From Martelella limonii (GTDB lineage Bacteria > Pseudomonadota > Alphaproteobacteria > Rhizobiales > Rhizobiaceae): a DNA stretch of 64,000 bases. The stretch lies in NCBI RefSeq assembly GCF_013344475.1, contig NZ_JABUOU010000010.1, positions 1 through 64,000 of the forward strand, written 5' to 3'. The position numbers were made by a program, and so were the translations under genes. Under the pieces are notes generated by a model. The model saw only the letters and a list, made by a program, of their open reading frames with translations, was not told the DNA's origin and made no database searches. This document shows positions 7,993-17,125 of the stretch, in pieces (position 1 is the first letter of the stretch; the number at the start of each line of letters is the position of its first letter).

Positions 7993-9002
7993 GCAACGAA
8001 AACGCCACCCTGTCGCAGACCGCCGACACACGCAAGGCCGCGCGCATCAGGCGCGAGACGGTTTCGACGATCGCCATCGCCATCATCTGCGTCGTCCTGT
8101 TGTTCCTGTCGCGCTTCATTTCGCCCGCGCTCGGTTCGTGGTCGCAGGTCGAAACGGTGCTGATCCTCGGCTCGTTCCTGGTCGTGGTTGCCTTCGGTCA
8201 GGGGCTGGTCATCCTCACCGGCGGTCTCGATCTTTCGATCCCCGCGCTCATCACGCTCGGCGGGGTGCTTTCCACGGCAATGGTGGGCGCCGGAAACCCC
8301 GACGCCTGGTTCCTGCTGCCTGCGGCACTTCTGGCCTGCGGCCTTGTCGGCCTGCTCTCGGCCGTCGGTGTCGTCTGGATGCGGGTGCCGCCCTTCATCA
8401 TGACGATGGCAACATCGATCATCGTGACCTCGGCCGCGCTCGGCATCACCAAGGGCACGCCGCGCGGCTATGCGCCCGAGATTGCTGTGGCGCTGATGAA
8501 GTCTCACATCCTGGGGCTGCCGTCGCCGATCGTCTTTGTCATCGGGTTCGTCCTTCTGGGCTGGCTGCTGCAGGAGCGTTCGCCGCTCGGGCGCTACCTC
8601 TATGCGATCGGCACCAATCCGGAAGCCTCGCGGATCGCCGGCGTGCCGGTGGTCGCCATGCAGATCTTTCCCTATGTGATCAGCGCCATGTGCGCGGGCT
8701 TCGCCGGCTTCATGCTGGTGGGCTATTCCAGCGGCGCGACCCTTCGCATGGGCGACGACTATCTCCTGCCCTCCATTGCTGCCGTGGTCATCGGCGGATC
8801 CTCGATCCTTGGCGGGCAGGGCAGCTTTCTCGGCACCGTCGGCGGCGCGTTCCTGCTGACCATCCTGGGCACCATCATCTCCGCGATCGGCCTGGAGTTC
8901 GGTCTTCGGACCATCATCGAAGGCACCATCATCCTGATCGCGCTGCTGCTGCTTCGGGAGGAACTTTTCAACCGCATTCGCTCGATTCGGCGCAAGGCCT
9001 AG
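7989..9002 (+). CDS. CUT2-family ABC transporter permease 2
   Basis: The 337-residue partner of permease 1 in the same family: TGGLDLSIPALITLGG in the position of the conserved family motif and GGSSILGGQGSFLG near the C-terminus. Start ATG overlaps the previous stop (ATGA). It is followed after 46 bp by the binding-protein gene, which has its own strong ribosome-binding site. Confidence 0.92.
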   Translation: MSNENATLSQTADTRKAARIRRETVSTIAIAIICVVLLFLSRFISPALGSWSQVETVLILGSFLVVVAFGQGLVILTGGLDLSIPALITLGGVLSTAMVGAGNPDAWFLLPAALLACGLVGLLSAVGVVWMRVPPFIMTMATSIIVTSAALGITKGTPRGYAPEIAVALMKSHILGLPSPIVFVIGFVLLGWLLQERSPLGRYLYAIGTNPEASRIAGVPVVAMQIFPYVISAMCAGFAGFMLVGYSSGATLRMGDDYLLPSIAAVVIGGSSILGGQGSFLGTVGGAFLLTILGTIISAIGLEFGLRTIIEGTIILIALLLLREELFNRIRSIRRKA

Positions 9003-9048
9003 CGTCCCGAATGGAAATAATCTGGCCAATCTTGGAGGAGAAACGACA

Positions 9049-10269
9049 ATGCTGAAACACAGACTGAAACTCGCAGCTTCGGCGATGGTCCTGGCCGCTG
9101 CCGCGCTTGGGGCAACGGCTCCGGCAAAGGCGCAGGGCGAAGACGGCAAGTACAAGATCTATCTGAGCCTGTCCTATTCCGGCAACGCCTGGCAGTCGGA
9201 AGCCGCAAATATCGTCAAGGCGCTGGCCGCGACACCGCCCTATGACGAAATGGTCGATCTCGTCGAGGTCATCTCCGGCACCGACCCGCAGGCCCAGATC
9301 TCGGCCTATGAAAGCATGATCGAGGACGGCGCCGATGGCATCGTCAGCTTCCCGATCTCTTCGTCCGCGCTCAACCGCACCATCCGTCGCGGCTGCGACG
9401 ATGGCGTTCTGTTCTTCATGTACGATGCGACAGTGACAGAAAGCTGCGCCTATAATGTCAGCTACCTGTCATCGGGCTTCGGCGAGAACAGCGCCCAGGC
9501 GCTCGTCAACGAACTGGGCGGCAAGGGCAAGATCTTCCTGTCGCGCGGCGTGCCGGGCAACTCGGTCGACCAGCGTCATACCGACGGCGCCATGCACATC
9601 TTCAACCAGTATCCGGGCATCGAAATTGCTGGCGAGTATTATTCCTACTGGGATGATCGTACCACGCAGCAGGAAACCGCAAAGGCGCTCGCTGCGCATC
9701 CGGATGTCGACGGCATCTGGGCACAGGCTGGCGAATACGGCGCCGTCCAGGCCCTTCTCGACGCGGGCGACCGTCTCGTGCCGATGACGGGTGAGAACTC
9801 CGCCGGCTTCCGCCTCGCGCTCGCCGATCCCGCCATGCAGGAAAAAGGCCTGCGCGGTGTGTCTTCCGGTTCGCCGCCCGCCCAGGCCGGCTATGCGTTC
9901 AAGCTGATGATGGAAATCCTCACCGGCAAACGCGAACTCGAGCCGATGAACATCGAGTACCCGCTTCCATGGGTTCCCGCCGCCGACGTCAAGGTCTGCG
10001 AAGGCGACAGCTACGAAAACGGTTGCAACGTGTTCCCGGCAAGCCGGGTGCCGTCTTCCTTCGTCTCGGAAGTGCTGAATCCGGAACTGCTGCCGGAGAT
10101 CAACGTCGATTCTGCCCTGGACGGCACACCGGTTGCCGGCGCAACCATCCAGCCGCTGCCGGAGGCCGTGCCGGAAGCCTCCAATCTTCCGGGCATCAAC
10201 TGCGATGACTGCGAAGCGCCTGCAACGCTCTACAAGCTGACCAAGGTGGAAGCGACCGTTCAGCCTTAA
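9049..10269 (+). CDS. periplasmic sugar-binding protein of the CUT2 transporter
   Basis: A 406-residue protein with a signal peptide (charged start, hydrophobic AASAMVLAAAALGATA, cleavage near AKAQ at 25-28) and a Peripl_BP_4 / RbsB-like fold. Visible are a YSGNAWQSEAANI start, an ISAYESMIEDGADGIV half-lobe and GSPPAQAGYAFKLMMEIL near the hinge. It is longer than RbsB (~295 aa), with a C-terminal extension holding CEGDSYENGC and CDDCEAP Cys pairs that may form disulphides. GGAGGAG precedes the ATG. It delivers the unknown ligand to the two permeases. Confidence 0.9.
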   Translation: MLKHRLKLAASAMVLAAAALGATAPAKAQGEDGKYKIYLSLSYSGNAWQSEAANIVKALAATPPYDEMVDLVEVISGTDPQAQISAYESMIEDGADGIVSFPISSSALNRTIRRGCDDGVLFFMYDATVTESCAYNVSYLSSGFGENSAQALVNELGGKGKIFLSRGVPGNSVDQRHTDGAMHIFNQYPGIEIAGEYYSYWDDRTTQQETAKALAAHPDVDGIWAQAGEYGAVQALLDAGDRLVPMTGENSAGFRLALADPAMQEKGLRGVSSGSPPAQAGYAFKLMMEILTGKRELEPMNIEYPLPWVPAADVKVCEGDSYENGCNVFPASRVPSSFVSEVLNPELLPEINVDSALDGTPVAGATIQPLPEAVPEASNLPGINCDDCEAPATLYKLTKVEATVQP

Positions 10270-10282
10270 GTGAGATCGAACC

Positions 10283-10317
10283 GGGACGCCGCGGTAAAAT
10301 GTGGACTGCGGCGTTCC
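10283..10317 (+). promoter_or_regulatory. stable intercistronic hairpin after the binding-protein gene
   Basis: A ~10-bp stem (10283-10292 with 10308-10317, core ACGCCGC/GCGGCGT) has no T-run after it. Such hairpins behind binding-protein genes often protect the upstream mRNA and lower expression of downstream genes (known for sugar ABC operons; inferred here). Confidence 0.5.
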
Positions 10318-10338
10318 AAATCTGCGTTGTCTGTTGCG

Positions 10339-10363
10339 CAATGGACATTAGGATTGTCCATTG
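10339..10363 (+). promoter_or_regulatory. inverted repeat upstream of the LacI-family gene
   Basis: A perfect 8-bp inverted repeat CAATGGAC (10339-10346) / GTCCATTG (10356-10363) with a 9-bp spacer. It differs from the GAGAACGTTCTC operators at 5379-5403, so another regulator may bind it, or it may be an RNA hairpin. It lies 43-67 bp before the preferred ATG of the regulator. Confidence 0.45.
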
Positions 10364-10405
10364 GCTTTGATCGAGCAAGTAACGCGAACAGTGGAATACG
10401 GGAAC

Positions 10406-11455
10406 ATGTCCTCGAAAACCAAGATACAAGCCGGCCGTAACCGAGTGACAGTCAAGGATCTCGCACGCGATCTCGGCATGTCCGTTTCGACGGTATCGAG
10501 GGCCTTCTATCCGGATGCGGTGATCGCTTCGGAAACCCGGCGCACAGTGCTCAAGCGCGCGGAGGAAATCGGCTACAGGGCCAATCCATTTGCCAAGAGC
10601 CTGGTGACCAAGAAGACGCAGATCGTGGGCATGGTCGTCTCCGATCTCGCCAACCCCTATTATCCCGAAGTGATGACGAACCTGACGGGCCTGCTGCAGG
10701 GCCACGGCATGAACACCATGCTCGTCGCGCCCGGACGGCCCGAGGAAATCGACCCGGCCGTCGACCTGTTGCTGACCTATCAGCCCGACCTCGTGATCAT
10801 CCTGGCGACCAATTTCAAATCCTCGGCGCGCGAGAAATGCGAGGCCGCCGGCGCGCCCTGCATCTTCTTCAACCGGCTTTCTGCCGATGGTCTCGGCTTC
10901 GGGGTGACGTGCGACAATATCGAAGGGGGACGGAAGGCCGCCGATTTCCTGATCGACAGCGGCCATACCAAACTCGCCTATGTCTCGGCCTTTCCCGGCG
11001 CCTCGACTAATGTCGAGCGAGGCAAGGGCTTTTGCGACCGCGCCGTCGAGCGCGGCCTTTCGCCGCCTCGCATATTCGAGGCGGGCACCTTCAGCTACAC
11101 GGATGGCTACAAAGCCTGGCGGCAGGTCTCGGAGGGAGAGGCGCCTGACGGGGTCTTTTGCGCCAACGACATCGTCGCAATCGGCTTCATCGAGGGCATT
11201 CAGGAAAACCTTGGCCTGAAGGTGCCGGACGATGTCTCTGTCGTGGGATATGACGACATCGCCATGGCCGGCTGGCCCTCGCATCGTCTGACGACGGTCG
11301 CCCAGCCGACCAGGGAGATGATGGAGACAACCGTCGAACTCGCCCGTGAGCTTGCCGGCCATCATAACCATTCAGACCATGAACCCCGCATCGTGCGCAT
11401 ACCGCCCGGCCCGATGGTGGAGCGTCAGACAACAATGAGGAGGAGTAAGCAATGA
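10406..11455 (+). CDS. LacI/GalR-family transcriptional regulator
   Basis: A 349-residue regulator. The N-terminal helix-turn-helix spans about residues 13-60 (VTVKDLARDLGMSVSTVSRAF, hinge GYRANPFAKSL) and is followed by a periplasmic-binding-protein-like ligand domain (IVGMVVSDLANPYY to VSVVGYDDIAMAGWP). ATG 10406 is chosen; an in-frame TTG at 10361 overlaps the inverted repeat and is less likely. It sits between transporter and enzymes and overlaps the next gene (ATGA). It probably binds the paired palindromes at 5379-5403 and responds to the imported compound or a catabolite. Confidence 0.9.
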   Translation: MSSKTKIQAGRNRVTVKDLARDLGMSVSTVSRAFYPDAVIASETRRTVLKRAEEIGYRANPFAKSLVTKKTQIVGMVVSDLANPYYPEVMTNLTGLLQGHGMNTMLVAPGRPEEIDPAVDLLLTYQPDLVIILATNFKSSAREKCEAAGAPCIFFNRLSADGLGFGVTCDNIEGGRKAADFLIDSGHTKLAYVSAFPGASTNVERGKGFCDRAVERGLSPPRIFEAGTFSYTDGYKAWRQVSEGEAPDGVFCANDIVAIGFIEGIQENLGLKVPDDVSVVGYDDIAMAGWPSHRLTTVAQPTREMMETTVELARELAGHHNHSDHEPRIVRIPPGPMVERQTTMRRSKQ

Positions 11456-12015
11456 GCGCCCATGCCGAAAGCCAGACCTTCAACCGCATCGTCGGCATCC
11501 ACAAGCCCGATTGCGCGATGCTGATGCGATGCGATCCGGTGCCGGAAGCCCTTCCGCCCGGCGAAGCCGAGCTCGTTGCCGCTCTCGGTTCGGAGCAGAC
11601 CGGCGATTATGCGATGGCCTGCCGTGGCATCTACGAGGATCTGCGCCGGGTGATCGGCCAGCTTGCGGGTCTCATGATCCTGGCGCGCGTCACGCGCAAG
11701 ATCGAGTTTGTCGAACTCGAGCAGGTCGACAACTGCACCAAGCGGTGGACGGATGCCGCTGACCGCATCGCGGCGCTAAAGGCGCCTGGGCCGCTCGCGC
11801 GGCACAAGCAGCAGATCCAGGCTGCGCATGATTTTTGCGGCAAGATTCTGAGAACGTTCCCACAGCTGAACGCTCGGACAGATCTCGACGTCACCTTCGA
11901 TGAAATGGGGGAACATCTCGAACAGGCCTACCGCAGCCTTTCGCAGGCGAGTTCCCACGAGGCCGGACTGGTCATGGTCGACTTTTCAAACGCGTGCTGC
12001 AGCTGCGGCCGGTAA
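11452..12015 (+). CDS. hypothetical protein of the LacI catabolic operon
   Basis: I do not recognise this 187-residue protein. It is soluble, without signal peptide or membrane segments, mostly predicted helical (long stretches such as GDYAMACRGIYEDLRRVIGQ and RTDLDVTFDEMGEHLEQAY), and ends in a Cys-rich tail NACCSCGR. Seven Cys in total suggest metal binding or redox sensitivity but prove nothing. It is coupled to the LacI gene by a 4-bp overlap and followed after 42 bp by the hydrolase gene, so it should serve the same pathway. Possible roles are a small accessory or regulatory protein. Confidence 0.75.
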   Translation: MSAHAESQTFNRIVGIHKPDCAMLMRCDPVPEALPPGEAELVAALGSEQTGDYAMACRGIYEDLRRVIGQLAGLMILARVTRKIEFVELEQVDNCTKRWTDAADRIAALKAPGPLARHKQQIQAAHDFCGKILRTFPQLNARTDLDVTFDEMGEHLEQAYRSLSQASSHEAGLVMVDFSNACCSCGR

Positions 12016-12057
12016 TTCCGGTCATCACATTCAATCCGAACGGGAGGAGAAAGAAAG

Positions 12058-12948
12058 ATGTCAGACTATTCGATCTGGGTTTGCGAATATTCCTATGTGA
12101 AGGACTATCACAAGAGCGGCGTGCTGTATGGCGCACACAACCAGGGCCATGTGAAGCTTCCCTATTGCTACGTCGTCATCAAGGGCCGCGATCATATCGC
12201 CATGGTCGATGTCGGTTACAACGACAAGGAGTACGGCAAGCATCTCGGCGACAAGTTCGGCGTGGAGAACTGGCGCAGCCCCAAGACGGTGCTCGGCGCG
12301 ATCGGGATCACGCCGGAAGAGGTCGATACCTGCTTCATCACCCATGCGCATTTCGATCATTTCGGCAATGTCGAGGACTTTCCGAATGCGAAGTTCTACA
12401 TCCAGGAACGCGAGATTGCGAAATGGGTCTGGGCCATGTCGCTGCCCGACCGCATGCGGTGGATGATGATCGCCGTTGATCCGGGCGACATCGTTCGCGG
12501 GGTCGGTCTGGCGCGCGACAAGCGTCTCGTCACCGTCGACGGCTCGGTGGAAAACGTTCTTCCGGGCATCGATCTGCATGCCGCCTTCGACAGCCACACC
12601 TACGGTTCGATGTGGGTCACGGTGCGCAACGACGGCAAGGAACAGTCCGACGACACATGGGTGCTGGCTGGCGACCTCGTCTACGTCTTCGAAAACATCT
12701 CCGGCCCGGGCGGGGCGGTCGATCTCGACAAGATCTACACGCCGGTCGGTCTGGCGGTCGGCAGCCAGACCAATCTCGTCATGGCCACGGAGGAGATGAT
12801 GAAGCAGGCAAACTATGAAGCCAAGCGCGTCATTCCGGTCCATGAGGAGCGCATCAAGGACGTATTTCCGTCGTGCACCACGAGCGAGGGGCTGCGGATC
12901 ACGGAAATCTGCCTCGCCGATGGCGAAACCTCGAAGGTGTCGGGCTGA
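12058..12948 (+). CDS. metallo-beta-lactamase-fold hydrolase (lactonase-like)
   Basis: A 296-residue metallohydrolase with the dinuclear zinc motif THAHFDHFGN (His96, His98, Asp100, His101), further ligand candidates in FDSHTYGS and AGDLVY, and a C-terminal VIPVHEE. It resembles the AHL-lactonase/AttM branch, often annotated 'N-acyl homoserine lactonase family'. In this operon a sugar lactone is the more plausible substrate than a quorum signal (inference). GGGAGGAG precedes the ATG. It overlaps the next gene by one base (TGATG). Confidence 0.82.
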   Translation: MSDYSIWVCEYSYVKDYHKSGVLYGAHNQGHVKLPYCYVVIKGRDHIAMVDVGYNDKEYGKHLGDKFGVENWRSPKTVLGAIGITPEEVDTCFITHAHFDHFGNVEDFPNAKFYIQEREIAKWVWAMSLPDRMRWMMIAVDPGDIVRGVGLARDKRLVTVDGSVENVLPGIDLHAAFDSHTYGSMWVTVRNDGKEQSDDTWVLAGDLVYVFENISGPGGAVDLDKIYTPVGLAVGSQTNLVMATEEMMKQANYEAKRVIPVHEERIKDVFPSCTTSEGLRITEICLADGETSKVSG

Positions 12949-13898
12949 TGAGCACACGCGTCGTAGCCATTGTCGGAGCCGGTCTGGTCGGCTCGGGATG
13001 GGCGATCGTCTTTGCACGGGCCGGTCTGACGGTGCGCGTCTACGATCCCCAGCCGAAGATCCGTGACGGCTTTCATGCCTGGGCAGAGACCTCGCTGAAG
13101 GAACTGGAGGTCGCCTCCCTGGTCGTCAACGCCGCCGATACGCTCGCCCGCCTCAAGGTCTTCGACACGCTGGAAGAAGCGCTCGAAGGCGCGACCTACA
13201 TCCAGGAATCGGTCTTCGAGCGCGTCGACGTGAAGACGGAGGCGTGTCTCGCCATCGACAAGGCGATGGATCCGTCGGCAATGGTCGGCTCGTCCTCGTC
13301 CGGCATTCCGGCCTCCGCCTTCACGCAGGCATGCGTCAACCGTGCGCGCTTCATGATCAACCATCCGGTCAATCCGCCTCATCTGGTGCCGGTGGTGGAG
13401 CTCGTGCCCGCCCCCTGGACCGATCCCGACTGTGTGGCAACAGTCCGCGAGCTGATGAAGGAAGTCGGTCAGGTGCCGGTTTCGCTCACCCGCGAGGTGG
13501 ATGGTTTCGTGCTGAACCGGCTCCAGGGCGCGCTCCTCAATGAGGCCTGGGCGCTCTACGAGGAGGGCTACGCCTCGATCAAGGACATCGATGCGACCGT
13601 CCGCGAGGGGCTCGGTCTGCGCTGGTCCTTCATGGGACCTTTCGAGACGATCGATCTCAATGCCCCCGGCGGGATCGCCGACTATGCCGAACGGCTTGGC
13701 CCGCTCTATTTCGGGATGGGCAACGGCCGGATGGACCATCCCTGGCCGCACGACGTCATTGCCCGCGCGGAGGCCGAGCGCCGTTTGGAACTTCCCGCCG
13801 GATCGCTCGCCGACCGCCGAGCCTGGCGCGACGGCCAGCTGATGAAGCTCGCGGCATTCCGGCAGACCCATAAACCCAAACGTAGCCCGTCTTCCTGA
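12948..13898 (+). CDS. 3-hydroxyacyl-CoA dehydrogenase-family oxidoreductase (L-gulonate 3-dehydrogenase-like)
   Basis: A 316-residue NAD-dependent enzyme of the 3-hydroxyacyl-CoA dehydrogenase / lambda-crystallin family, whose characterised members include L-gulonate 3-dehydrogenase and carnitine dehydrogenase. The Rossmann motif GAGLVGSGW starts at residue 10. The catalytic His139 is in NHPVNPPH and Glu151 is 12 residues later, as in the family. No CoA ligase or thioesterase is nearby, so oxidation of a sugar acid at C3 is the likelier job (inference). The start is the ATG overlapping the preceding stop. Confidence 0.82.
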   Translation: MSTRVVAIVGAGLVGSGWAIVFARAGLTVRVYDPQPKIRDGFHAWAETSLKELEVASLVVNAADTLARLKVFDTLEEALEGATYIQESVFERVDVKTEACLAIDKAMDPSAMVGSSSSGIPASAFTQACVNRARFMINHPVNPPHLVPVVELVPAPWTDPDCVATVRELMKEVGQVPVSLTREVDGFVLNRLQGALLNEAWALYEEGYASIKDIDATVREGLGLRWSFMGPFETIDLNAPGGIADYAERLGPLYFGMGNGRMDHPWPHDVIARAEAERRLELPAGSLADRRAWRDGQLMKLAAFRQTHKPKRSPSS

Positions 13899-13988
13899 GG
13901 CCGGGCTGATCCAGAAAGCTTCCGGCGCGCGGCCGCCAGACATGTCGCCACGGTGCCGGAACGAACCTGCAATGATCGGAGAAATATC

Positions 13989-15299
13989 GTGTCCATTACC
14001 CACCTCAAGCGCGGCAAGCCCGCAGATGAACGTTCTGAAGACGACGTGAAGGTCCGCACCATCGTCGAGGGCATTCTCGACGACATCCAGAAGGGCGGCG
14101 ACACGGCTGTGCGTAGCCTGTCCGAGAAGTTCGACAAGTACTCGCCCCCTTCCTTCAAGCTGTCTAAGGGCGATATCGAAGGCCTGATGTCGCGGGTCTC
14201 CGATCGTGACATGGAAGACATCAAGTTTGCGCAGGCGCAGGTGCGCAACTTCGCCCGCGAACAGCGCAAGTCCATGCTCGACATCGAGGTCGAACCGATT
14301 CCCGGCGTGATCCTGGGCCACAAGAACATTCCGGTCCAGTCGGTGGGCTGCTACGTGCCCGCCGGCAAGTTCCCGATGGTGGCATCCGCGCACATGTCGG
14401 TGGCGACTGCCTCGGTTGCAGAAGTGCCGCGGATCATCGCCGCGACCCCGCCATTCAAGGGTGAACCCAACCCGGCTGTCGTCGCTGCCATGCATCTGGG
14501 CGGCGCCCATGACATCTACGTGCTGGGCGGGGTCCAGGCGATCGGCGCCATGGCGCTCGGGACGGAGACGATCAAGCCCGTCGACATGCTGGTGGGTCCG
14601 GGCAATGCCTATGTCGCGGAAGCCAAGCGCCAGCTCTATGGCCGCGTCGGCATCGATCTCTTCGCCGGCCCCACCGAAACCATGGTGATCGCCGATGATA
14701 CGGTGGATGCGGAGATGTGCGCGACCGACCTGCTTGGCCAGGCCGAGCACGGCTACAACTCACCGGCGGTTCTGGTGACCAACAGCCGCAAGCTGGCCGA
14801 GGATACGCTTTCAGAGATCGCGAGGATCCTCGAAATCCTGCCGACGGCCGAGACGGCTTCCGTGTCGTGGCGCGACTATGGCGAGGTGATCCTGTGTGAC
14901 ACCCATGAGGAGATGCTTGCGGTTGCAAACGACATCGCCTCCGAGCATGTTCAGGTGATGACCGACCGTGACGACTGGTACCTCGAAAACATGCACAGCT
15001 ACGGGGCCCTGTTCCTGGGGCCGCGCACGAATGTGGCCAATGGCGACAAGGTGATCGGCACCAACCATACGCTGCCGACCAAAAAGGCCGGCCGCTATAC
15101 CGGCGGTCTCTGGGTGGGCAAATTCCTCAAGACCCACAGCTACCAGAAGGTCTTGACCGACGAGGCGGCCGCAATGATCGGCGCCTATGGTTCGCGGCTC
15201 TGCATGCTGGAAGGCTTCGTCGGCCATGCCGAGCAGTGCAACCTGCGTGTGCGCCGCTACGGCGGCAGAAATGTCGCCTACGGAGCGGCCGCAGAATGA
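13989..15299 (+). CDS. histidinol-dehydrogenase-like zinc alcohol dehydrogenase (catabolic HisD paralogue)
   Basis: A 436-residue HisD-family protein. Residues matching the E. coli HisD active site are present: QAEHG for zinc-binding Gln and His, SEHVQ for the catalytic Glu-His pair, the Asp before GTNHTLPT, and the last His in [10 protein letters not shown]. No histidine genes are adjacent; it lies inside a sugar-type catabolic operon. Known catabolic relatives include HpsN, which oxidises 2,3-dihydroxypropane-1-sulfonate to sulfolactate in four-electron fashion. It probably oxidises a primary alcohol to an acid, substrate unknown. Start GTG with GGAGA upstream; ATGA overlap with the SDR. 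Confidence 0.85.
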   Translation: MSITHLKRGKPADERSEDDVKVRTIVEGILDDIQKGGDTAVRSLSEKFDKYSPPSFKLSKGDIEGLMSRVSDRDMEDIKFAQAQVRNFAREQRKSMLDIEVEPIPGVILGHKNIPVQSVGCYVPAGKFPMVASAHMSVATASVAEVPRIIAATPPFKGEPNPAVVAAMHLGGAHDIYVLGGVQAIGAMALGTETIKPVDMLVGPGNAYVAEAKRQLYGRVGIDLFAGPTETMVIADDTVDAEMCATDLLGQAEHGYNSPAVLVTNSRKLAEDTLSEIARILEILPTAETASVSWRDYGEVILCDTHEEMLAVANDIASEHVQVMTDRDDWYLENMHSYGALFLGPRTNVANGDKVIGTNHTLPTKKAGRYTGGLWVGKFLKTHSYQKVLTDEAAAMIGAYGSRLCMLEGFVGHAEQCNLRVRRYGGRNVAYGAAAE

Positions 15300-16054
15300 G
15301 CGTGCTCGACCGTTTCTCGCTTGCCGGCAAGCGGGCCCTGGTCACGGGAGCGGGGCGCGGCATCGGCCGCGCCATCGCGATCGCCTTCGCCGAGGCCGGC
15401 GCGGACCTCGTCCTGTGTGCCCGCACCGCGGCCGATCTCAAAGCCGTTGCTTCCGACATTGAAGCCCTCGGCCGCAGGGCCGAGATCATGGTCTGCGACG
15501 TCACGGACATTGCCGATTTCGAGGCGAAGGTCCAGCACCTGCCGGATATCGACATCTTTTGCAACAATGCCGGTATCAACCGCCCCAAGCCGATCTTCGA
15601 TGTGACGCCCGACGATTACGATGCCGTCATGGGGATCAATCTGCGCGCCGCCTTCTTCGCCGCGCGGGCAATGGCGATGCATATGCGGGATCGCAAGATC
15701 AAGGGATCGATCATCAACATGTCCTCCCAGATGGGGCATACGGGGGCGGCCAACAGAACGCTCTACTGCGCTTCCAAATGGGGTATCGAGGGATTGACCA
15801 AGTCGCTTTCGATCGAACTCGGCAGCTACGGAATAAGGATCAACACGATCTGCCCGACGTTTATCGAGACACCGATGACCGAACCCTATTTCAGGGATCC
15901 GGGTTTCAAGGACTATGCGTTGAGCAAGATCCAGCTCGGCCGCATCGGAAAGGTCGATGATCTCACCGGCGCCGCCGTCTATCTCGCCTCGGAAGCCTCG
16001 TCGCTGGTGACCGGAAGCGCCGTGATGATCGACGGCGGCTGGACCGCAAGCTGA
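15296..16054 (+). CDS. SDR-family oxidoreductase
   Basis: A 252-residue classical short-chain dehydrogenase: TGAGRGIG (17-24), NNAG, and the catalytic Ser with YCASK, ending in [12 protein letters not shown] as in gluconate 5-dehydrogenase and related polyol dehydrogenases. It is the last gene of the LacI operon, coupled to the HisD paralogue (ATGA). It could oxidise a secondary alcohol of the imported polyol or sugar acid. I see no clear terminator in the 225 bp before the convergent pdxY. Confidence 0.88.
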   Translation: MSVLDRFSLAGKRALVTGAGRGIGRAIAIAFAEAGADLVLCARTAADLKAVASDIEALGRRAEIMVCDVTDIADFEAKVQHLPDIDIFCNNAGINRPKPIFDVTPDDYDAVMGINLRAAFFAARAMAMHMRDRKIKGSIINMSSQMGHTGAANRTLYCASKWGIEGLTKSLSIELGSYGIRINTICPTFIETPMTEPYFRDPGFKDYALSKIQLGRIGKVDDLTGAAVYLASEASSLVTGSAVMIDGGWTAS

Positions 16055-16279
16055 CGGGCTCGGAGAGGCCTGCACCTGCAGCATCCGGCGCACTGCGGAT
16101 GGCTGGGGTTCTTGAAAAACGATGCGCAGACTTCTTCGCCTACGGGCAGGTTCGAGCGCTTGGCGGACGATAGCCGGGATGGCAATTCCGGGTGAGGTGG
16201 CCCCCCGTTTCACCTTCCGGAATTGCCTCGGAAGACGAGGGGCTGAGCCGTTTCGTGGCTCACGGAAACCGGACTGCCC

Positions 16280-17125
16280 TCACTGCCCGAGCGTCAGAAG
16301 CGCGCGGCGGAACGCGGGCTCGCTCAATACCACTTCGCCTGCGCCAAGCGCGCCTGCGTGGCGGAGGGCGCGGAGCGTGAGCAGTTGCGCGTTTTCAACG
16401 GCTTCCTCCAGCGGCATGCCGCGGGCGAAGCCCGCGACCACGAGGCCTGCGAAGAGGTCGCCGGTGCCTGGCAGCGCGAACGGCAGGTGCTCCACCGGAT
16501 GGCGGCTCGTCTTGCCGGTGCCGAGAATGACGCTTTCGATGTGACCCGCAGGACTGTCGGAAAGCGCGCAGCCGGTGACGATCAGTCTTGCGTCCCCGGC
16601 CATCCGCAGCTCGGCCTTGGCCGCTTCCAGATCCTTGAGCGTCTCGATCTTGCTGCCGGTCAGCCAGCCGAGTTCGAAAGGGTTCGGCGTCGCGATGTCG
16701 GCCAGCGGCAGAAGACGGTCGCGCATGACATCGGCGATGGTCTCCGGCACGTAAAGGCCGGGACCGGCATCGCCCATGACCGGATCGCAGAGATAGACAA
16801 GGCGCGGATTGACGGCCTTCGCCTCGGCGACGAAATCGGCAACCATCAGCGCCACGTCGAGCGAGCCGATATAGCCGGTCATGATGACGTCCGCGCGTTC
16901 CGGCAGGCCGCGCTCGCGGGCGCCCTTCAGGAGATCGAGGAAGAAGTCCGGCGGCAGCGCCCGGCCGCGCAGGGTCGGATAGTCGGGCGTATTGGAAAAG
17001 ACAACAGTCGGGATCGCCGCCACTTCGAGCCCCGCCGCCTGCATCGGAAACAGCGCCGCGGAATTGCCGACATGGCCGAAAACCACCTGGCTCTGGATCG
17101 ATATCACGAAGGGAGGTCGGGTCAT
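16280..17125 (-). CDS. pdxY: pyridoxal kinase PdxY
   Basis: A ribokinase-like kinase phosphorylating pyridoxal for PLP salvage. The 281 residues fit PdxY. Visible are SQVVFGHVGNSAA near the N-terminus, the metal/substrate region DPVMGD, and the anion-hole GTGDLFAG with catalytic Asp. It is downstream of, and overlaps by 4 bp, the MOSC gene on the minus strand, so the two form an operon. Confidence 0.92.
   Translation of the reverse strand: MTRPPFVISIQSQVVFGHVGNSAALFPMQAAGLEVAAIPTVVFSNTPDYPTLRGRALPPDFFLDLLKGARERGLPERADVIMTGYIGSLDVALMVADFVAEAKAVNPRLVYLCDPVMGDAGPGLYVPETIADVMRDRLLPLADIATPNPFELGWLTGSKIETLKDLEAAKAELRMAGDARLIVTGCALSDSPAGHIESVILGTGKTSRHPVEHLPFALPGTGDLFAGLVVAGFARGMPLEEAVENAQLLTLRALRHAGALGAGEVVLSEPAFRRALLTLGQ

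Noticed and set aside
11848-11861. GAGAACGTTCCC as a third LacI operator
   Set aside because: It lies within the coding sequence of the unknown protein and breaks symmetry at the end; likely chance, though a weak auxiliary site cannot be excluded.
12058-12948. Quorum-quenching function for the lactonase-like protein
   Set aside because: The fold allows it, but the operon holds sugar-type transport and dehydrogenases and no quorum genes; a sugar lactone is more plausible.
12813-14750. 645-aa antisense open frame over the lactonase/dehydrogenase/HisD genes
   Set aside because: Antisense shadow spanning three real genes with overlapping starts and family motifs on the plus strand.
13989-15299. 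Histidine biosynthesis hisD
   Set aside because: No other his gene nearby, located in a LacI-controlled catabolic operon; family includes catabolic paralogues.
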